Below are positions 46,481-59,431 of a stretch of DNA of 64,000 bases, one piece after another (position 1 is the first letter of the stretch; every line of letters starts with the position of its first letter). The translations under genes were made by a program, and so were the position numbers. The stretch spans positions 360,752 through 424,751 of the forward strand of contig NMRA01000090.1 of assembly GCA_002633005.1 (NCBI GenBank). The letters are read 5' to 3'. The notes beneath the pieces are model-generated. The model ran no database searches. It was not told the DNA's origin and was given only the letters and a program-made list of their open reading frames with translations. This DNA comes from Phoronis australis. Its lineage: Eukaryota > Phoronida > Phoronidae.

Positions 46481-49400
46481 ATGACACGTGTGACAGATAT
46501 AATAGTTGTTCTCTCAGTTTGTGTTATCGGTGAGTGAAGCCTTGTCATAATGTCATAGGCCTACTTCGCCTACTACTACTACTAGTCATTCTGCTCGCTT
46601 CGGTTCTAGTAAACAGTGCGCTCGCTGCCTTGTCGTCGCTTGTCAGCCCTGTGGAGATGATGTCGATGGGCATGCCATATAGAACGTCTGGATAATCACC
46701 GTGTGTGTCCCTCTCTTGATTTCAGAACTAGAGACTATTATACTATAATAGTATTTTAGTTCAATGTATTTTATGTGGTTGTTTTACATCTTTTTAATCA
46801 AACCAAAGTTTGATGTACATTATTAGCATAGGCTTAACTAAAGACTAAAGTACTGAAGATTTTGGAGCAAAGGCAAATTGCTGATTGAGCTTCTACCTTA
46901 ATTTGGAATCAGTTGCAGAATAAAAGTAAAGCTGAACAGGGATGTACCTTAACCAAACTGACTAGTCGTCAACTGGGACTAGACATTGATTACTGCCAGT
47001 AGAGATGGTGGAGCTCCATAGGCGCTTCAGGGGGTATGACGCCATACCACATGCCGCGCACAGTGTTAAAAATGGCGAGTTACCGATTGGGAACTGAAAG
47101 AGGGACTGCTCGAAGAAAAAAGTTTGATAACGGGAGTGTTTGTTCGAGTTGAAGGGAATTAAATAGGCCTAAATCGACGGCCTCCTATGTTGTCCCTCTA
47201 TGCGCAAAAGGTATTTATTACAACATGACTTTTATGTTTTAATCAGTGCGAGGCATAAATCGATGAAAAGCTTTCAGCGTATGAAGCGCCTATAGGAGCT
47301 CCACCGTCTCTACTGGCACCTCTATATATTTCACGTATGTCTCTGTATCTTCATTCTCGGGGAACTTCAAATTCAAAATATATGCCACATGCCAGAAAAA
47401 AAGATTTAGCAGAACCACTGTGGAACCGCTTAACCACATGGAAATGTGTTTACTACTTGTTCGAGGTCAAGGTTATGAGGCTCTCAATCAAATCGAATCC
47501 CCTGTCAGCCACAGAGCAGCTTCGTATGAACCCTATGTACATATGATAAAAAGATTCCATTGAAAATGAAGACAAAGCGTAGTTTTGATCCTGAGAAAGT
47601 TCTGTGTCTGCATGCTTATAGCAGTTGAGAACGAATGCTACAAGTCGCCTCATGCCTCTGTGACTGTGTTCACGAACACAACAAGTTGTGAAAAGAAATA
47701 AATCCTCACTGAAATTCCTTAATTCGCTGTTTCGATCTCGTGTTCACAACGTACTTCAACCACTGACCCAACTTCTGCATGCGTTTCGCATTTGGGTTTC
47801 ATATCAGTCTTCCAGCACATGGTGTGCCTGACGAACTGTTAACCTACTTCAAAGTGGACCTCAATGCACCAGCTTGACCCACTTGATATTTTGGCTCTGC
47901 CCGTGACCCAGTTGGACGCGATGCATTGGAAATCGGTTGAAATGTTTTGATGATGATTAACTTAATTACGCACTGCAAATTCAGATGGCATTTGGCGTGA
48001 ATGTTGAAATGATAACATAGCTATGTAGTATGTAAGTTATATTGACCAAAAACAAGTTTTCACAGAATAATTAACCGAAGACCTTGATACTTTACTCCTC
48101 CCCGGCTTTTTCTCGGCAAATTTACTTAATTTGAACTTACGAACACAAGTTTTCGAAAACGGCTTGGTGCATTTCGCTGAAACATTACAAACTTAATGTT
48201 TATTCATCAATCTCAAAAACCTTGTTAGGATTTTTGATATAAAGGCCTAGTTTTTGCTTAATATAACAAAGACGAATAGGACTGGTATTTTTTCACAAAA
48301 CTACCTTACATTTTGCGAGTTGTCCTAGAAACCAAACGATAAGACTAATCTGAAATTCATAACAGCGTTTTTGAGGTAACTGGTGAAGTTTTCATTTCAA
48401 TAAGGTTTCATTAAAATTGATCGGGGGTTATTTTGCTATGAATGTATCTTAAATATGAAATTTTGGCTTTAAAAAGATCTTACGGTAATAATGATAATGG
48501 TACATAACTATAAAACCTATTTTCCTATTCCCTGATCTTTTTTCTTTTAAAGAATACTTTTACTAGTTGACAAAGCCCATGTTTGATTGATAGAATGGAA
48601 GCCACTAAATAAGGTTTAAGATAACCTTAAATACCACAATAATGAGCTTCGATTCATTAATTACTGGTTAATTTTCCTTGAAATTGGCATGCTGCATGAC
48701 AAGTCATCTTCAGACATTTGCATTCAATTTACTTTCAGGCACAATGACCGAGATATCTAACAGTATTGATGAATCATCAAAGACAAAAAGAACTTTGACC
48801 TGTGATGCTTATGATCGTAAAATGTGTCTCAAAACTGGTAACAAATGTGGCGGAACAATGGAGTGCCAACACTACTGTTACTCCAGCTGGTCATTCACAG
48901 CCAATGGCAGTGTACAATTGCATCTTAAAGGATGTTGGATGACTAAAGGCGAATGTCAGAACAGAGAGTGTGTAGATGTCACAACTACCCGTGACTTGAA
49001 TGTTATGTTCTGCTGCTGTACTGGTCACAGGTGTAACTCCAACTTCACCTACTCACCTCTACCTACTACAACTACTTTTCAACTCACTGCCAACTGTAAG
49101 TATGTTGGAACACCATTCAAACTCAAACCAAACACTTTGCACTCACGTTGTAGGGCATCACTAGAACAGGTTGTGCCAGTTTTAAATCTACCCCACGGTC
49201 CCACCTCCTGAGTCGAGGGTACGTGACTTTGTCAGTATTTTTGAAGAAGAACATTTCCAGATATATGTAGAGAACAGATTGATTGATTTCTTATGAAAGT
49301 TGAGTCCAAAGTATGTGATATCAGTACACTGGCACCATTACACTTTTGAGCGAATTCGACCACTGCAGTACTTTCTAGTGGCCATTTTGCTCCCAATAAG

Positions 49401-52400
49401 AGGCTTTTCAAGTATTGAAACTTGTCACATAGAAATGTAATGAGGATGCACTGGCACCATTTGGTTTTCGGACAGATTAGACTACTAAAGCACGTCCTCC
49501 ATTCTGTGTTGAGATCGTTTCCTGGTGACATTTAGAAAACTGATTGAAAGATTTCAGTGAAAATCGACGTAGAGTTATGTTATGGGAATGCGGTGTCACT
49601 ATTAAATCTTCATTCTTATTTGACCACTGTAGCACCTCCTAGTAGCCATTTTGGTATCTGATTGATGGATTTTAAAGGAAATTTGGCACAGAAGTATATG
49701 ATGTCAGTGCACTGGCACTATTGAAATTTTCGGATGGATTCGACCACTGCAGCGTCTAGTGGCCATTTTGATTTAGACAAGGAGTTTTTCAAATGTTGTT
49801 TGGGGGAATAGCTTTCCCCGGTAACATCTAGACAATCATTTGACAGATTTCAATGAAACTTAACATAGAGGTATATATATGATGACAATGAGCTGGAGCA
49901 ATTTGATTTTCGGGAAGGTTTGGCTACTGGAATGGGATTTTGTAAAATATTTTCCGGATGAAATCTAAGGAACTTATGGACAAATTTCATTGGAACTCGA
50001 CTCGGGTGTTTATGATGCCACTGCGCTGACAATATTGAAATTTTAGGCGGATTGAACCTTTGCAGCTCTTCAAGTTTCCATTTTATTCTTGGCACAGGGC
50101 TTTTCAAGTGTTGTTTGGGTAAGAGTATGTTTCCAGACGATATTTAGAAAACTGACTGACGGATTTTGATGAAAGTTGTCACAGATATCAATGCGCTGGT
50201 ACTGTTTGATTTTCAGGTGGATTTGACCACTGCGGCATCTCTTTGTGTTCATTTTGTTCTTTACAAAGAGTTTTTCGAGTGTATTTGAGGGAAAGGACGT
50301 TTCTGGATGATAGAGAAATGATTGATGGATTTTAATGAAACTTGACAATCGGCCTGCACCAATTGATTTCTGGGCAGATTCAACTTCTGCAGCACCTGCG
50401 TCTGGTACCTAGATTCGGTCAAGTGGACCCAGTGTTCTTGTTCACTTATCGTTTGACACTGGTCTCAACTTACTCCAGGGCTTGGAATTTTCCGCGGAAA
50501 CGCGGATTTCCGCTTTTTTCAAGTGTTTTGTCGTTGTATTTTATTAGATTTCCAGGTAAAAAAAATCGGATTTGATATAAAATTTCCGCGGAAATTCTTT
50601 CTTACCGCGGCGTTGCCGACGACTTTCACCTTGAAAGCGGAAGTTTCTCTTTATGTTTCGGATGAACGTAAATTGTCAACATTGCTGGGGCACCTGGGAT
50701 AGCGTGGTGGATTTCTTCAATGGCGTCTCGTGAGGTTGTAAATCGTGGTGACAAATACTACGACTCTGCAGCCAAAAATGAAGTCCCAATTTTTGTCGGC
50801 AAAACATCCTAATCGACATTTTCAAGGCTGGGTGCGCGCATGTATAGGGCCGTAAAAATTTCTGCTTTTTTGTCATGGCTCATTCGAAGCCCTGTTGCTC
50901 ACATGCGTGAAAAGTGGTTTCTGTACATGGAAAGTAAACACACGTCATTGCTTGTGACAGGCGTGAGAGCAAAGAACAAATGTTTCTTGTCATGAGAATT
51001 CTGTGAACATTCAGTATTGTATGTTCCTTAGTGGACCATGTACTTGACGAGTTCTGTGAAGTTTCAGATATGTTCCTTTGTTGTCCATCTTCTTGACATG
51101 GTAATTATGTGGATATTCGATATCAAATATTCCTTAATCGGTCATGTACTTGACATGGGATCTGGGAATTCTGTGAACATTCAGTATCAGTGTTCTCCAC
51201 ACCTGAACATTAACAGGTCGCATGCGTGAAAATGTCAACAAATATGCCAGAAGCGTGCAGAGGTCAATTTTCTTTGCAGTACGCAATTACCTGTCTTGTT
51301 ACCTAAGTATTTAGACAGTAATGTACAGGGGCGCAAAAAATAAATGCCTTTGTCCAATTTCTTATTTTTAAACAAGTGAAAATTTACTTATTTACAAACA
51401 TTTCACATAAACCAGTTGTTTATTCAATGACTTTAAAATGGAAGTCTACACAAACATGTTTGAAACAGCTTGCGGAAACATTTTACTTATTACTAATGAT
51501 GTTAATATCGATTGGCCCATGTTGATGAGAAAAGCACCAAAACTAACCAATAGTATTCGTGTAAGTGAGAAATAGACAATCAACAACCTATAAGAGTCAT
51601 CAGAAAGTCTTCTATTTAAAGGTATGTTGACATTTCAAACACTGCTGTTGGGAAGTCCAGTGTTATGCAGTGCAGGGAATATTGAAAATTGCAATACGAA
51701 AAAAGTTCTGGCCTCGCAAAAGACATCCGTTGTACTAACCCCTGCACAAAGGTGTTGGGGCTAACTAGTTAGGCTTTGGAGAAATTATCGCTATCCATCT
51801 ATTTTTTTCAATCAGTTGTCCTTGTCGAACACAGAAGGTGATTACAACAGCGATTAAAAATCAGTGGCTATTGAACAGATTATTTACTAAAAAGGCTACG
51901 CTATAAATAGACTTACCGTCGTGGTTTGCCACTTGAGCGGGATCGTGTAAGAGGCTTCCAAAAACTGACCACTTGGCATTCGTTCATTTTCAGTGAACTA
52001 TGGCTCATTTGATGTCAAGACGTGGAACAGGCATGTCTATCATGCAGCGTGATTTTAGCAGTAGATGCAATGAATGTTCTTATGTACTAAGGTGATAATA
52101 TCTGTTGATGGAATGAATATTCTTGTGTAAACATAGGAAAAAGGCTACTTTTATTGTGTCCTGTCAAACTTGACTCCTGACTGCATTTCTACATGCTAGA
52201 ACCTAACCTTGTTTGCACAAACTCACGGTCCCGTGAAGTTGTAAATAGTAAATGAGATTGATTAGTTGGTTAACTTGTGGATGTGTTTGTTTCAGTGTCG
52301 ACAACAGTTGTAGAGAGTGGAGAAGATAGCCTGAAGAATGTGTTATTATGCACAATAATTCCCATGTTAGTAGTGGCTGTCTTACTCATCACTGCCTGGT

Positions 52401-55400
52401 ATATATGGCGCTTCAGATCCACTCATTATAATGTGGCAGTACCTGCTGAGGACCCCATGGAACTGGACACCCCTCCTTCACCTATTAATAGAAGTCTGAC
52501 ACCACTTCAGCTAATTGAGATCAAAGCCAGGGGTCGCTTTGGCTGTGTTTGGAAGGCGCAACTGCTGAACGAGATGGTTGCAGTTAAAATTTTCCCCATC
52601 CAGGACAAACCTTCATGGGAGGCAGAGAGAAATATCTATCGACTGCCGCTAATGAATCACCTAAACATCCTCAAGTTTTTGGCCAGTGAAAGGCGTGGAG
52701 ACAACCTCAATATGGAGTTGTGGTTAATCACTGAGTTTCATAAGAATGGATCTCTGTATGATTACTTAAAGGGAAACACTCTTACGTGGACTGAAGTTTG
52801 TCATGTCGCTGAAACGATGGTGACTGGGCTGGCCTATCTCCATGACGATATCTCCATTGGTGACCAGCGCAAGCCAGCTGTTGCTCACAGAGACTTTAAG
52901 AGCCGTAATGTACTGCTAAAGCATGACTTGACAGCTTGTGTTGCTGACTTTGGTTTGGCAATGGTGTTTGAACAAGGCAAGACTTTGGGAAGCACTCATG
53001 GACAGGTAAGGATTATGTCTGTCCAGCTGTCAACATTTTATGATTGTATTGTGTGTTGTGCAGTTACATGACATTTCCTGGTGTGCTCAGTTTTTAGTAT
53101 TGAAGTCGAGATTGATATTGTAATAATTATTTTAGCTCTGTAATTTATAATAGTACACATGGAGATTTGATAATGTGCTTTCAGGTGCTCTAGTTTTGTT
53201 TAGTAGGTGGACACCGCTGGAAAGGTAATAATATTTGTCTGATCATTTTGTTGACATTTATTTAGTTCTGTTCAATAGTAGAAAAGCTAGTAAAAAGCTG
53301 ATAAACTGCTAAAACATGTATTGAAAGCAGTCTGTCATGTTGATCTAGCAGACTTAAGTGATGAATGGTTGTTAACAGCGTAGTTTATCACAATAAAACT
53401 ATGAGAGGACCATTCCATTGTATTTTGCGTGTAATGGATGCGGCCAATTCAATTGTCTATAATTTTTAAATTAGTTAAAGGAGAATGCCACCCGATTTAA
53501 TTAATCTTTTTTACCATCTTAATCGGTCTATATACACATCACCTCGTATAGGGACGATCTTACCTCGCCGAGAGGTGTCGCGTTAACCTGTGAGGAAGGT
53601 GAGAAACGACGCAGTGCTGAGTGAGTGCCGCTATGGTGTGGTGTATCGTTCCCGCTTATGCGTACTATGAAGCTACAAGGAAAACGGGTATATAATTTTT
53701 CAATTTCCTCGAGAGCCCATAATGCTTTGGAAGTGGCTCACGTTAATGAAGAATGAAAAGTAATACCAAGTCTGAGGCCGTGAAACGGTGAAACTTCTCT
53801 GTGTCTTTCAGTGGCCTGCATTTTGTCAGATCAGTTGTTGATTATTTTTTGATTATGGAGATTTGTAGTTGGCCATGAAAACAAAACAATTACAATTAAT
53901 TCAAGGGGTGAGAACATAACATTAAATATATAACCTGTTTGATGACTGACTCGTTCGTGAGGCTTCTGTTTGGTCCTCCAGTTCCTTTTCTCAGCCCTAA
54001 AAAAACGTCGTAACCACACCTCTGTTAGATGCGGTTCAAAATCAGGATGGTCCATGAGACATATCTGCGGTTTTCCTGGAGGGCGTTTCACTTGCAGAAT
54101 TCCGTGGCAGCAAATGCAAGCGTCAGTCGTTTCCATTATCGTGCAGTTAGCTCACTGACACCATGGCAAGTCATTCAAACGGTTTTCGGAACTATCCATG
54201 TGTTCCGTTGTCTGTGCACGTTCACTGAGCCTCTCTATTGCCGATGAAACCTAACAATCAACCTGTGAATTCTTCGTCGGATGAGTACTCATCTAAGTCG
54301 GGATTGTGAGTTGTCACGTTGACGTTAATTATTGTGCGTTCTGTTTTAAAATCAATTATTCTTATATAAAACTGAAACGGAGTCTTCTCGTTGGGTTCAA
54401 TTTGTAATGCCTTGGAGTGTTCGCGAGTGCAAATGGTTTGAGAAGCCTGCAATGAATAAATCACTGCATTACCAGCTTTAGAAGCAATAAAGTAATTGAA
54501 CAAGCAAGGCCGAGGTCGTGTGTGCGCATGCTAATTCAGTGTTTGCTGATATAAAGGTATTGTGAAACAATGACTTGATTTTATATCCTATGGTTAGTTA
54601 GGTATATCTCAAGGTTACTCTGTACCGTTATGTTAATTTATTTTGCAGATTTCTGTTCCTTACAGCCTGTCACCACTGAACAAGTCTGATGGCATGACAT
54701 ATCTGGCTACTGTTAATACGTTTTATCAGTTCATCATCTTTTTACTACTTGTTTTATTTCCGTTTAAATTATGGTAAAATTGAGGAAGAAATCGTTATAT
54801 AATTGGCGATATATGAAATTTTGCCATGTTTATTGCTCATTTGGGAATTTGTTAGTTTGTATGCTCAGTAACAGGTCTTATTTCTTGTCCGATTGACAGG
54901 AAATGTACATTCATGTAACTCATTCAAAGCTTGAGGCTTAGTGTGTTTGATCAAAATCAGAAGCAGGATTGTGCTTGTGCTTTGGTGAAATTTTTTCAAA
55001 TTTTTCCTTTGAAGGATTTTTCATAAAGTTTGGTCTGACCAGGAGCCTGTGTGGCTACAACTTAAAGCGTTCTCTAGCTTATTTCAACTTGTGTATCTGC
55101 TGCTCATCACTGATTCTTCACTGCTCTTGTCGGTTTTTCTGCTTCTGTACAAAACTGTGTTTTGTCGTCACTGCCGTAACCACCGTCGTCATGTTTCATT
55201 TAATGTTTCCAATTAATCTACAAGGATGTATTTCTTATAGTCACTTAACTCTATCATTCAGCTCTGCCGTTCACTCTCCAAAGCATGATCCTTGTTTGTC
55301 ATTGATGTTACCTTGGCTCTGTGTGTGTCTGGGAAAACAGAGTAATTGAAGCAATTTCTACAAAAACTCTTTGTATGCTGTAGGTGGGTACACGACGTTA

Positions 55401-58400
55401 CATGGCCCCAGAAGTGTTGGAAGGGGCCATCAACTTCAACAGAGATGCCTTCCTGCGTATTGACATGTATGCGTGTGGCCTTGTCTTGTGGGAGGTAGTG
55501 AGCAGATGTTCCACCGTAGAAGGTTTGTATGTTCAGTCTTTTTCATCATTCGTGTCGCCTCGACCTTTTTGCTGACACATGTGACTTGTTTGAATTGCCC
55601 TCGACATGTTTGAATCTCCTCACCCCCCTCGTGAGATTTTCTTAACTATGGTGAACACCAGTTATTTGTCACAAAAAATATTTATAAAGCGTTAACTGCA
55701 AAGCAATAAGTGAACTCTGGTTGATGTTGGCTAAGAGAAATCTGTCTTTGCTTTGATGCTGATTGCTGAATTGCCTTGGCAGCCTAAGTTTTAAGTTTGT
55801 CATGGTTGAATTTAAATCTGATTACTTGGTGCGGCTAAATTTAAACTCAGTAACGCGTAACGGTGGTTCATAATGTTGAACCTGTAATAAGGCACGTAAA
55901 TGTACTCTCAAGACATTGGAACATCAAGTACTTTTGTATTATAGAGGATCTCGGCCGCTGCCGGCTTTCCACAAGTTTGTTGATGTTTGCGTGCTCCCAT
56001 ATTTAGTTTTTCAGTTATGGTGAATGTTGGGTGTGAACATGGGTTTAGTGACCATCTTGCTTTGAGCTCTGTTATTTGAAGCGGTGGGCATCAGTGGAGT
56101 TGTCTCCACTTGTAACCTGACACAAACTTTGACTTATAAAGTTTCGTCCCGTTATTTACCTGGTTACAAAACCCAAATCAGACGCTGAGTGACAAGTGTT
56201 ATAACCTCCAACCAAAGAAATCCTTAAGATTGCCACTACTAAGGGGATTACATATTTTTAACCTAAAAGTAAATTTCAACTCAATGCTGGACAGTGCACG
56301 ACAAATTTATATCTTCTTGTCATTTGGCTAACGTAAGTGCTGTGAGTTACACTGTCCTCTGGTCCTATTGCAGGCACTAACAAGGAATATTTGATGCCAT
56401 TTGAAGAGGAAATAGGTCTACATCCGACACTGGAAGATCTTCATGAGTGGGTGGTTAACAAGAAGTTCAGGCCTCAGTTTAAGGAATCCTGGATTAAGCA
56501 TCAGGTGACCTATTCCTTAACAATCCACCATGTTAACAAGTATTTTAGGTAACCCGTGCCGCTTTCACACTAAGTAAAGACATAAAACAGCAAGTGGTCA
56601 ACTCTATCATGGTGTCCAGTCGCCGTGAGAAACCTGAGAGATAGCATGAATGATGAATTGTCACATTTTGGAGAAAAATATGTTGTGGAAAATGGAAAGT
56701 ATTTACAAAAATCTTGCTCAAAAGCCCTGGTTAAGGAAATGACCTTGTGACATGGAATCATGTGTTTGTAACATATATACTCACTGATGCTCAGGAATTG
56801 TGTGTTTTCATTGTAGCATAGTGATTGTTTTACTTGAAACAGTAGGTGCATAAAAATTGCTACCGTGGCTTATTTTTGACTTGAATGTATTCACATTCTA
56901 ACACCAGGACAATACAGAGCTGCTGATCAAAACTAATGTCAGTGACCAAAACAACAATATAAACGTCAAGCATATCGTGTGTAGTACACTGTGGGCGAAT
57001 GTCAATGCCCCAGTGCTGCTCTTGTTATTGTTGTTGTTGTTACCGTGCTTCAGTGTATGGACTTCAATGATTTTTTTGATCAGCTGAATCAGCTGATTAA
57101 TGCTTTCATCAGTAGACCTACTGTACATAACTAATTATTTGAATTCACTGTCTTGACTGTTAACTGTGTGTAATAGTATGACAATTTTCTTACAAAATTA
57201 ATAGTGGTAGGATAAACGTTTATAGACAAGGCACTAAACAGCTGACTAGCAAATCTTAGAAATTGCACAAAAGTGATCACCTGTATATATGTGCGTTTTT
57301 GCTCGTGCAATTGGAGGCGATACCTTCCTCCTTGCCTCAGTTTCTCGGTTTGACTTATAGTTGACATGGAGTATGAAGATCAGGCGCAACTTGCTTTAAA
57401 TCAAAACTGGTAACAAACGTTGTCACCGTAGTGTCAGTTTGTTCCATGTCAGTCCTGTTTAAAAACAGACTTGACCTTCATCATCTTGTTCTGTGTCAGC
57501 TGATCCTTGTCACCTTTTTTGTAGTATAAACGGGACTAGAGACATTAAAATAACCCCTCCCTCCAAAAAGGACAGAAAGTACTAACATAGGTCATTTAAA
57601 TTGGCCCACAGAATTGGAGACCCATGGTCACATTTTGCCAAAATGATCCCTGATATGGAATTGCTCAACAGTATTGTGTTGTGAAAGGGAAGTTTNAGTT
57701 TTGTATTGACTTCTTTTCTGTTAATTTAATATTTCCCCTTCAAATTTCCAATTTAAAATTGTTAGGTCATTTGTCTAGGTGACCTCCACAACAGCTTAGT
57801 GTAAAGCAGTAGTGGTGACCTACTTAGCTCAGCACACAGGGAAAGTAGTCTGAATAGAGGCTCAGCAGGATAAGGGTTAAAATAACCCCTCCCTCCAAAA
57901 AGGACAGAAAGTACTAACATAGGTCATTTAAATTGGCCCACAGAATTGGAGACCCATGGTCACATTTTGCCAAAATGATCCCTGATATGGAATTGCTCAA
58001 CAGTATTGTGTTGTGAAAGGGAAGTTTATTCTGTTATTAAGGGAAATCTTATCTCTGGAAATGTTTTGGTTAGCTGTCATAGGCCCCTGTTCAGTTTTTC
58101 ATTGTGTTCCTGATATGTAACACTTGAGTTGGTTAGGGACATAGTTGAAATGCAGGTTTAAAATATTTCAATGTATGAAATTGACTGCAAAATAAAACTC
58201 AAAGTACTACAATCCTTGTTGTAGAGAGTGCAGGCATGTGATTGTATGATGTTGGTTGTTGTAGGGAGTGCAGGGTCTATGCGACACTATAGAGGAATGC
58301 TGGGATCATGACTCTGAAGCTCGTTTATCAGCTGGATGTGTGGTGGAGAGGATGCAACAGACGGTCTCTAGTAACTACAGCCCGGACCTACCTTTGTTAA

Positions 58401-58447
58401 TTGACACAAACAATCAGGCAGTGACTGAAAAGGTGTTCACCATGTGA
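46481..58447 (+). CDS. ACVR2: Activin receptor type II (ACVR2), complete
   Basis: Type II TGF-beta-family receptor Ser/Thr kinase at the plasma membrane. It binds activin/BMP-type ligands and phosphorylates type I receptors that act on Smads. Exons: 46481-46529, 48739-49095, 52296-53005, 55384-55522, 56374-56504, 58265-58447; all phases agree (1,1,0,1,0), total 522 codons plus stop (ACVR2A/B are about 512-513). The first exon is a signal peptide. Exon 2 is the Cys-rich ligand-binding domain with LKGCWM and the CCC(x)nCN pattern ([13 protein letters not shown]). Exon 3 has a transmembrane helix ([18 protein letters not shown]), [16 protein letters not shown] (glycine loop), [10 protein letters not shown] (ATP-site Lys), [12 protein letters not shown] and ADFGLAM. 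Exon 4 has [17 protein letters not shown]. Exons 5-6 complete the C-lobe ([31 protein letters not shown]). All catalytic motifs are intact. Confidence 0.97.
46996..47316. mobile_element. MITE with ~34-bp inverted ends (321 bp) in ACVR2 intron 1
   Basis: Left end CCAGTAGAGATGGTGGAGCT; the right end is its complement apart from one substitution and a one-base indel (overall about 34 bp, through GGCGCTTCA). The interior encodes nothing recognisable. No target duplication is evident. Confidence 0.85.
48080..48640. repeat. ~500-bp interspersed repeat, copy 2
   Basis: Collinear with 42235-42735. Ends about 100 bp before ACVR2 exon 2. Confidence 0.65.
49240..50460. repeat. Array of diverged ~115-160-bp repeat units in ACVR2 intron 2
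   Basis: Eight or so successive units, each with 'tttcaatgaaacttgacacagaggtatatgatg', 'gcactggcaccatt', 'gattcgaccactgcagcacc' and 'tagtggccattttg' variants. Same family as the copies at 20400-21240 and 25880-26000. Confidence 0.75.
50476..50894. mobile_element. MITE with CAGGGCTTGGAAT ends, copy 3 (419 bp)
   Basis: Starts CAGGGCTTGGAATTTTCCGC and ends ATTCGAAGCCCTG (one mismatch in the inverted repeat). Flanks TTACTC and TTGCTC agree at 5 of 6 positions. More diverged and shorter than copies 1 and 2, so probably older. Confidence 0.9.
50998..51195. repeat. Short imperfect repeat, ~60-70-bp unit
   Basis: Three diverged units with 'tctgtgaacattcagtat', 'tgttccttagtggaccatgtacttgaca'. The rest of the intron to 52295 shows nothing recognisable. 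Confidence 0.5.
53465..53820 (-). repeat. Interspersed repeat, inverted copy of 2390-2760
   Basis: Reverse-complement match to the copy near the left end of the window; located in ACVR2 intron 3. See the paired entry for shared blocks. Confidence 0.7.
53957..54503 (-). pseudogene. Decayed fragment with a P2X7 C-terminal-like Cys-rich domain
   Basis: Minus strand, in broken frames. [11 protein letters not shown] (acidic), then [15 protein letters not shown] and LNDLPWCQ, a [43 protein letters not shown]. The spacing W-C-x-C...C-I-C-C...C-x3-H-P-x-F-E resembles the zinc-binding C-terminal domain of P2X7, found in many stand-alone invertebrate proteins and often present in multicopy families. 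One in-frame TGA and frame changes mark it as dead. It lies in an ACVR2 intron, antisense, followed by the repeat at 53820-53465. Confidence 0.45.
54504..55383. other. ACVR2 intron 3 remainder
   Basis: A 126-codon open frame at 54969-55349 is Phe/Cys/Leu-rich and looks like chance. Nothing else supported. Confidence 0.4.
55523..56373. other. ACVR2 intron 4
   Basis: No feature recognised. Confidence 0.4.
57535..58027. repeat. ~150-bp direct duplication around a single N
   Basis: The block starting AATAACCCCTCCCTCCAAAA and ending GTTGTGAAAGGGAAGTTT lies immediately before the N at 57696 (from about 57549) and again at about 57881-58027, with no visible differences. Located in the last ACVR2 intron. 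Most likely an unmerged assembly overlap. Confidence 0.85.
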
Positions 58448-59100
58448 AGCCATCTTGTCTTTGTCTCTCTGCTGCTCTCCAGTGTTTACTGGATGTCAAA
58501 CTATTTGATCTGGGTGGTTATTTTTACACGTCACAATGCAAGTGAAGATCCATCTCAGTGTCAACCATCTGCTGTGCCCTTGATAACCTATCATGTGTTT
58601 AGTGCATCAGAGAGCTCTCAATGACTGGATCAAATGGTCTTGGTATTCAAGAGCTAACATCTGTTGATTCAATGGTGTGCACAGATTGTGACAGTTGATT
58701 GTCTTGTGTCAACTACCTCACTATTTTTCAACCCGATGTATTCACAAGGAGGCCGTTAAATGCACAAGTGTTCTATATACAGCTACACTGCACATAATCG
58801 TGTATTTCAAAATGCCTCACTTGTTTTTTTATTGTAAATATTAGATGTCTGTTTAACCCACTTTCAATCATGCTAAATGACATTTTGTAAAATATTCTTG
58901 TAGAGTATGCAATATATTGTATGTTATTAGTTATGTTAGCAAAATCTTTCAACTTGCTACAGTAGCTTCCATACTATGCTCCATCCTTTGGGCTATGTGT
59001 TCAGGTGGAGACATCTAGTGGCACCAAGTCAGTTGATTTTATAGCAAGGTTCGTAATTTCTGTTTGTTTTAATTGACAGGTTATTGTCAATCTTCGATCC
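58448..59100. other. ACVR2 3' UTR and downstream flank
   Basis: Follows the stop codon directly. I did not find a canonical AATAAA close by. 59100-59345 contains loosely repeated ~90-bp units with 'agcttcaca' and 'tgatgagtacatgtt'. Confidence 0.4.
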
Positions 59101-59431
59101 ATTTTGAGTACTGTATGTAGATTGATGAGAACATGTTAACTCTCTGTGTAGAGCTTCACAACAACTTACGTAGTCTGATGAGTACATGTTACAACTGTCT
59201 GCATACTGTGTATAGACTGATAAGTACCCGTGAACAGTCTGTTTAGGGCTTCACTGTGAGTGATGAGTAATTGTGCATACTGCCAGGGTACTGTATGCAG
59301 GGATTCACAGCCGTGTTCCAACTGTTGGCATACTATGTATGTGGAGCTTCACAGCAAACTGCCATTTGATAAGATCAGATCAGGAATCAAAGGTATAAGT
59401 TAGCGTAGTAATGTCTGTGTCATCCTTCTAA

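Noticed and set aside
54969-55349. 126-codon plus frame in ACVR2 intron 3
   Set aside because: Composition is that of translated T-rich intron DNA; no homology recognised.
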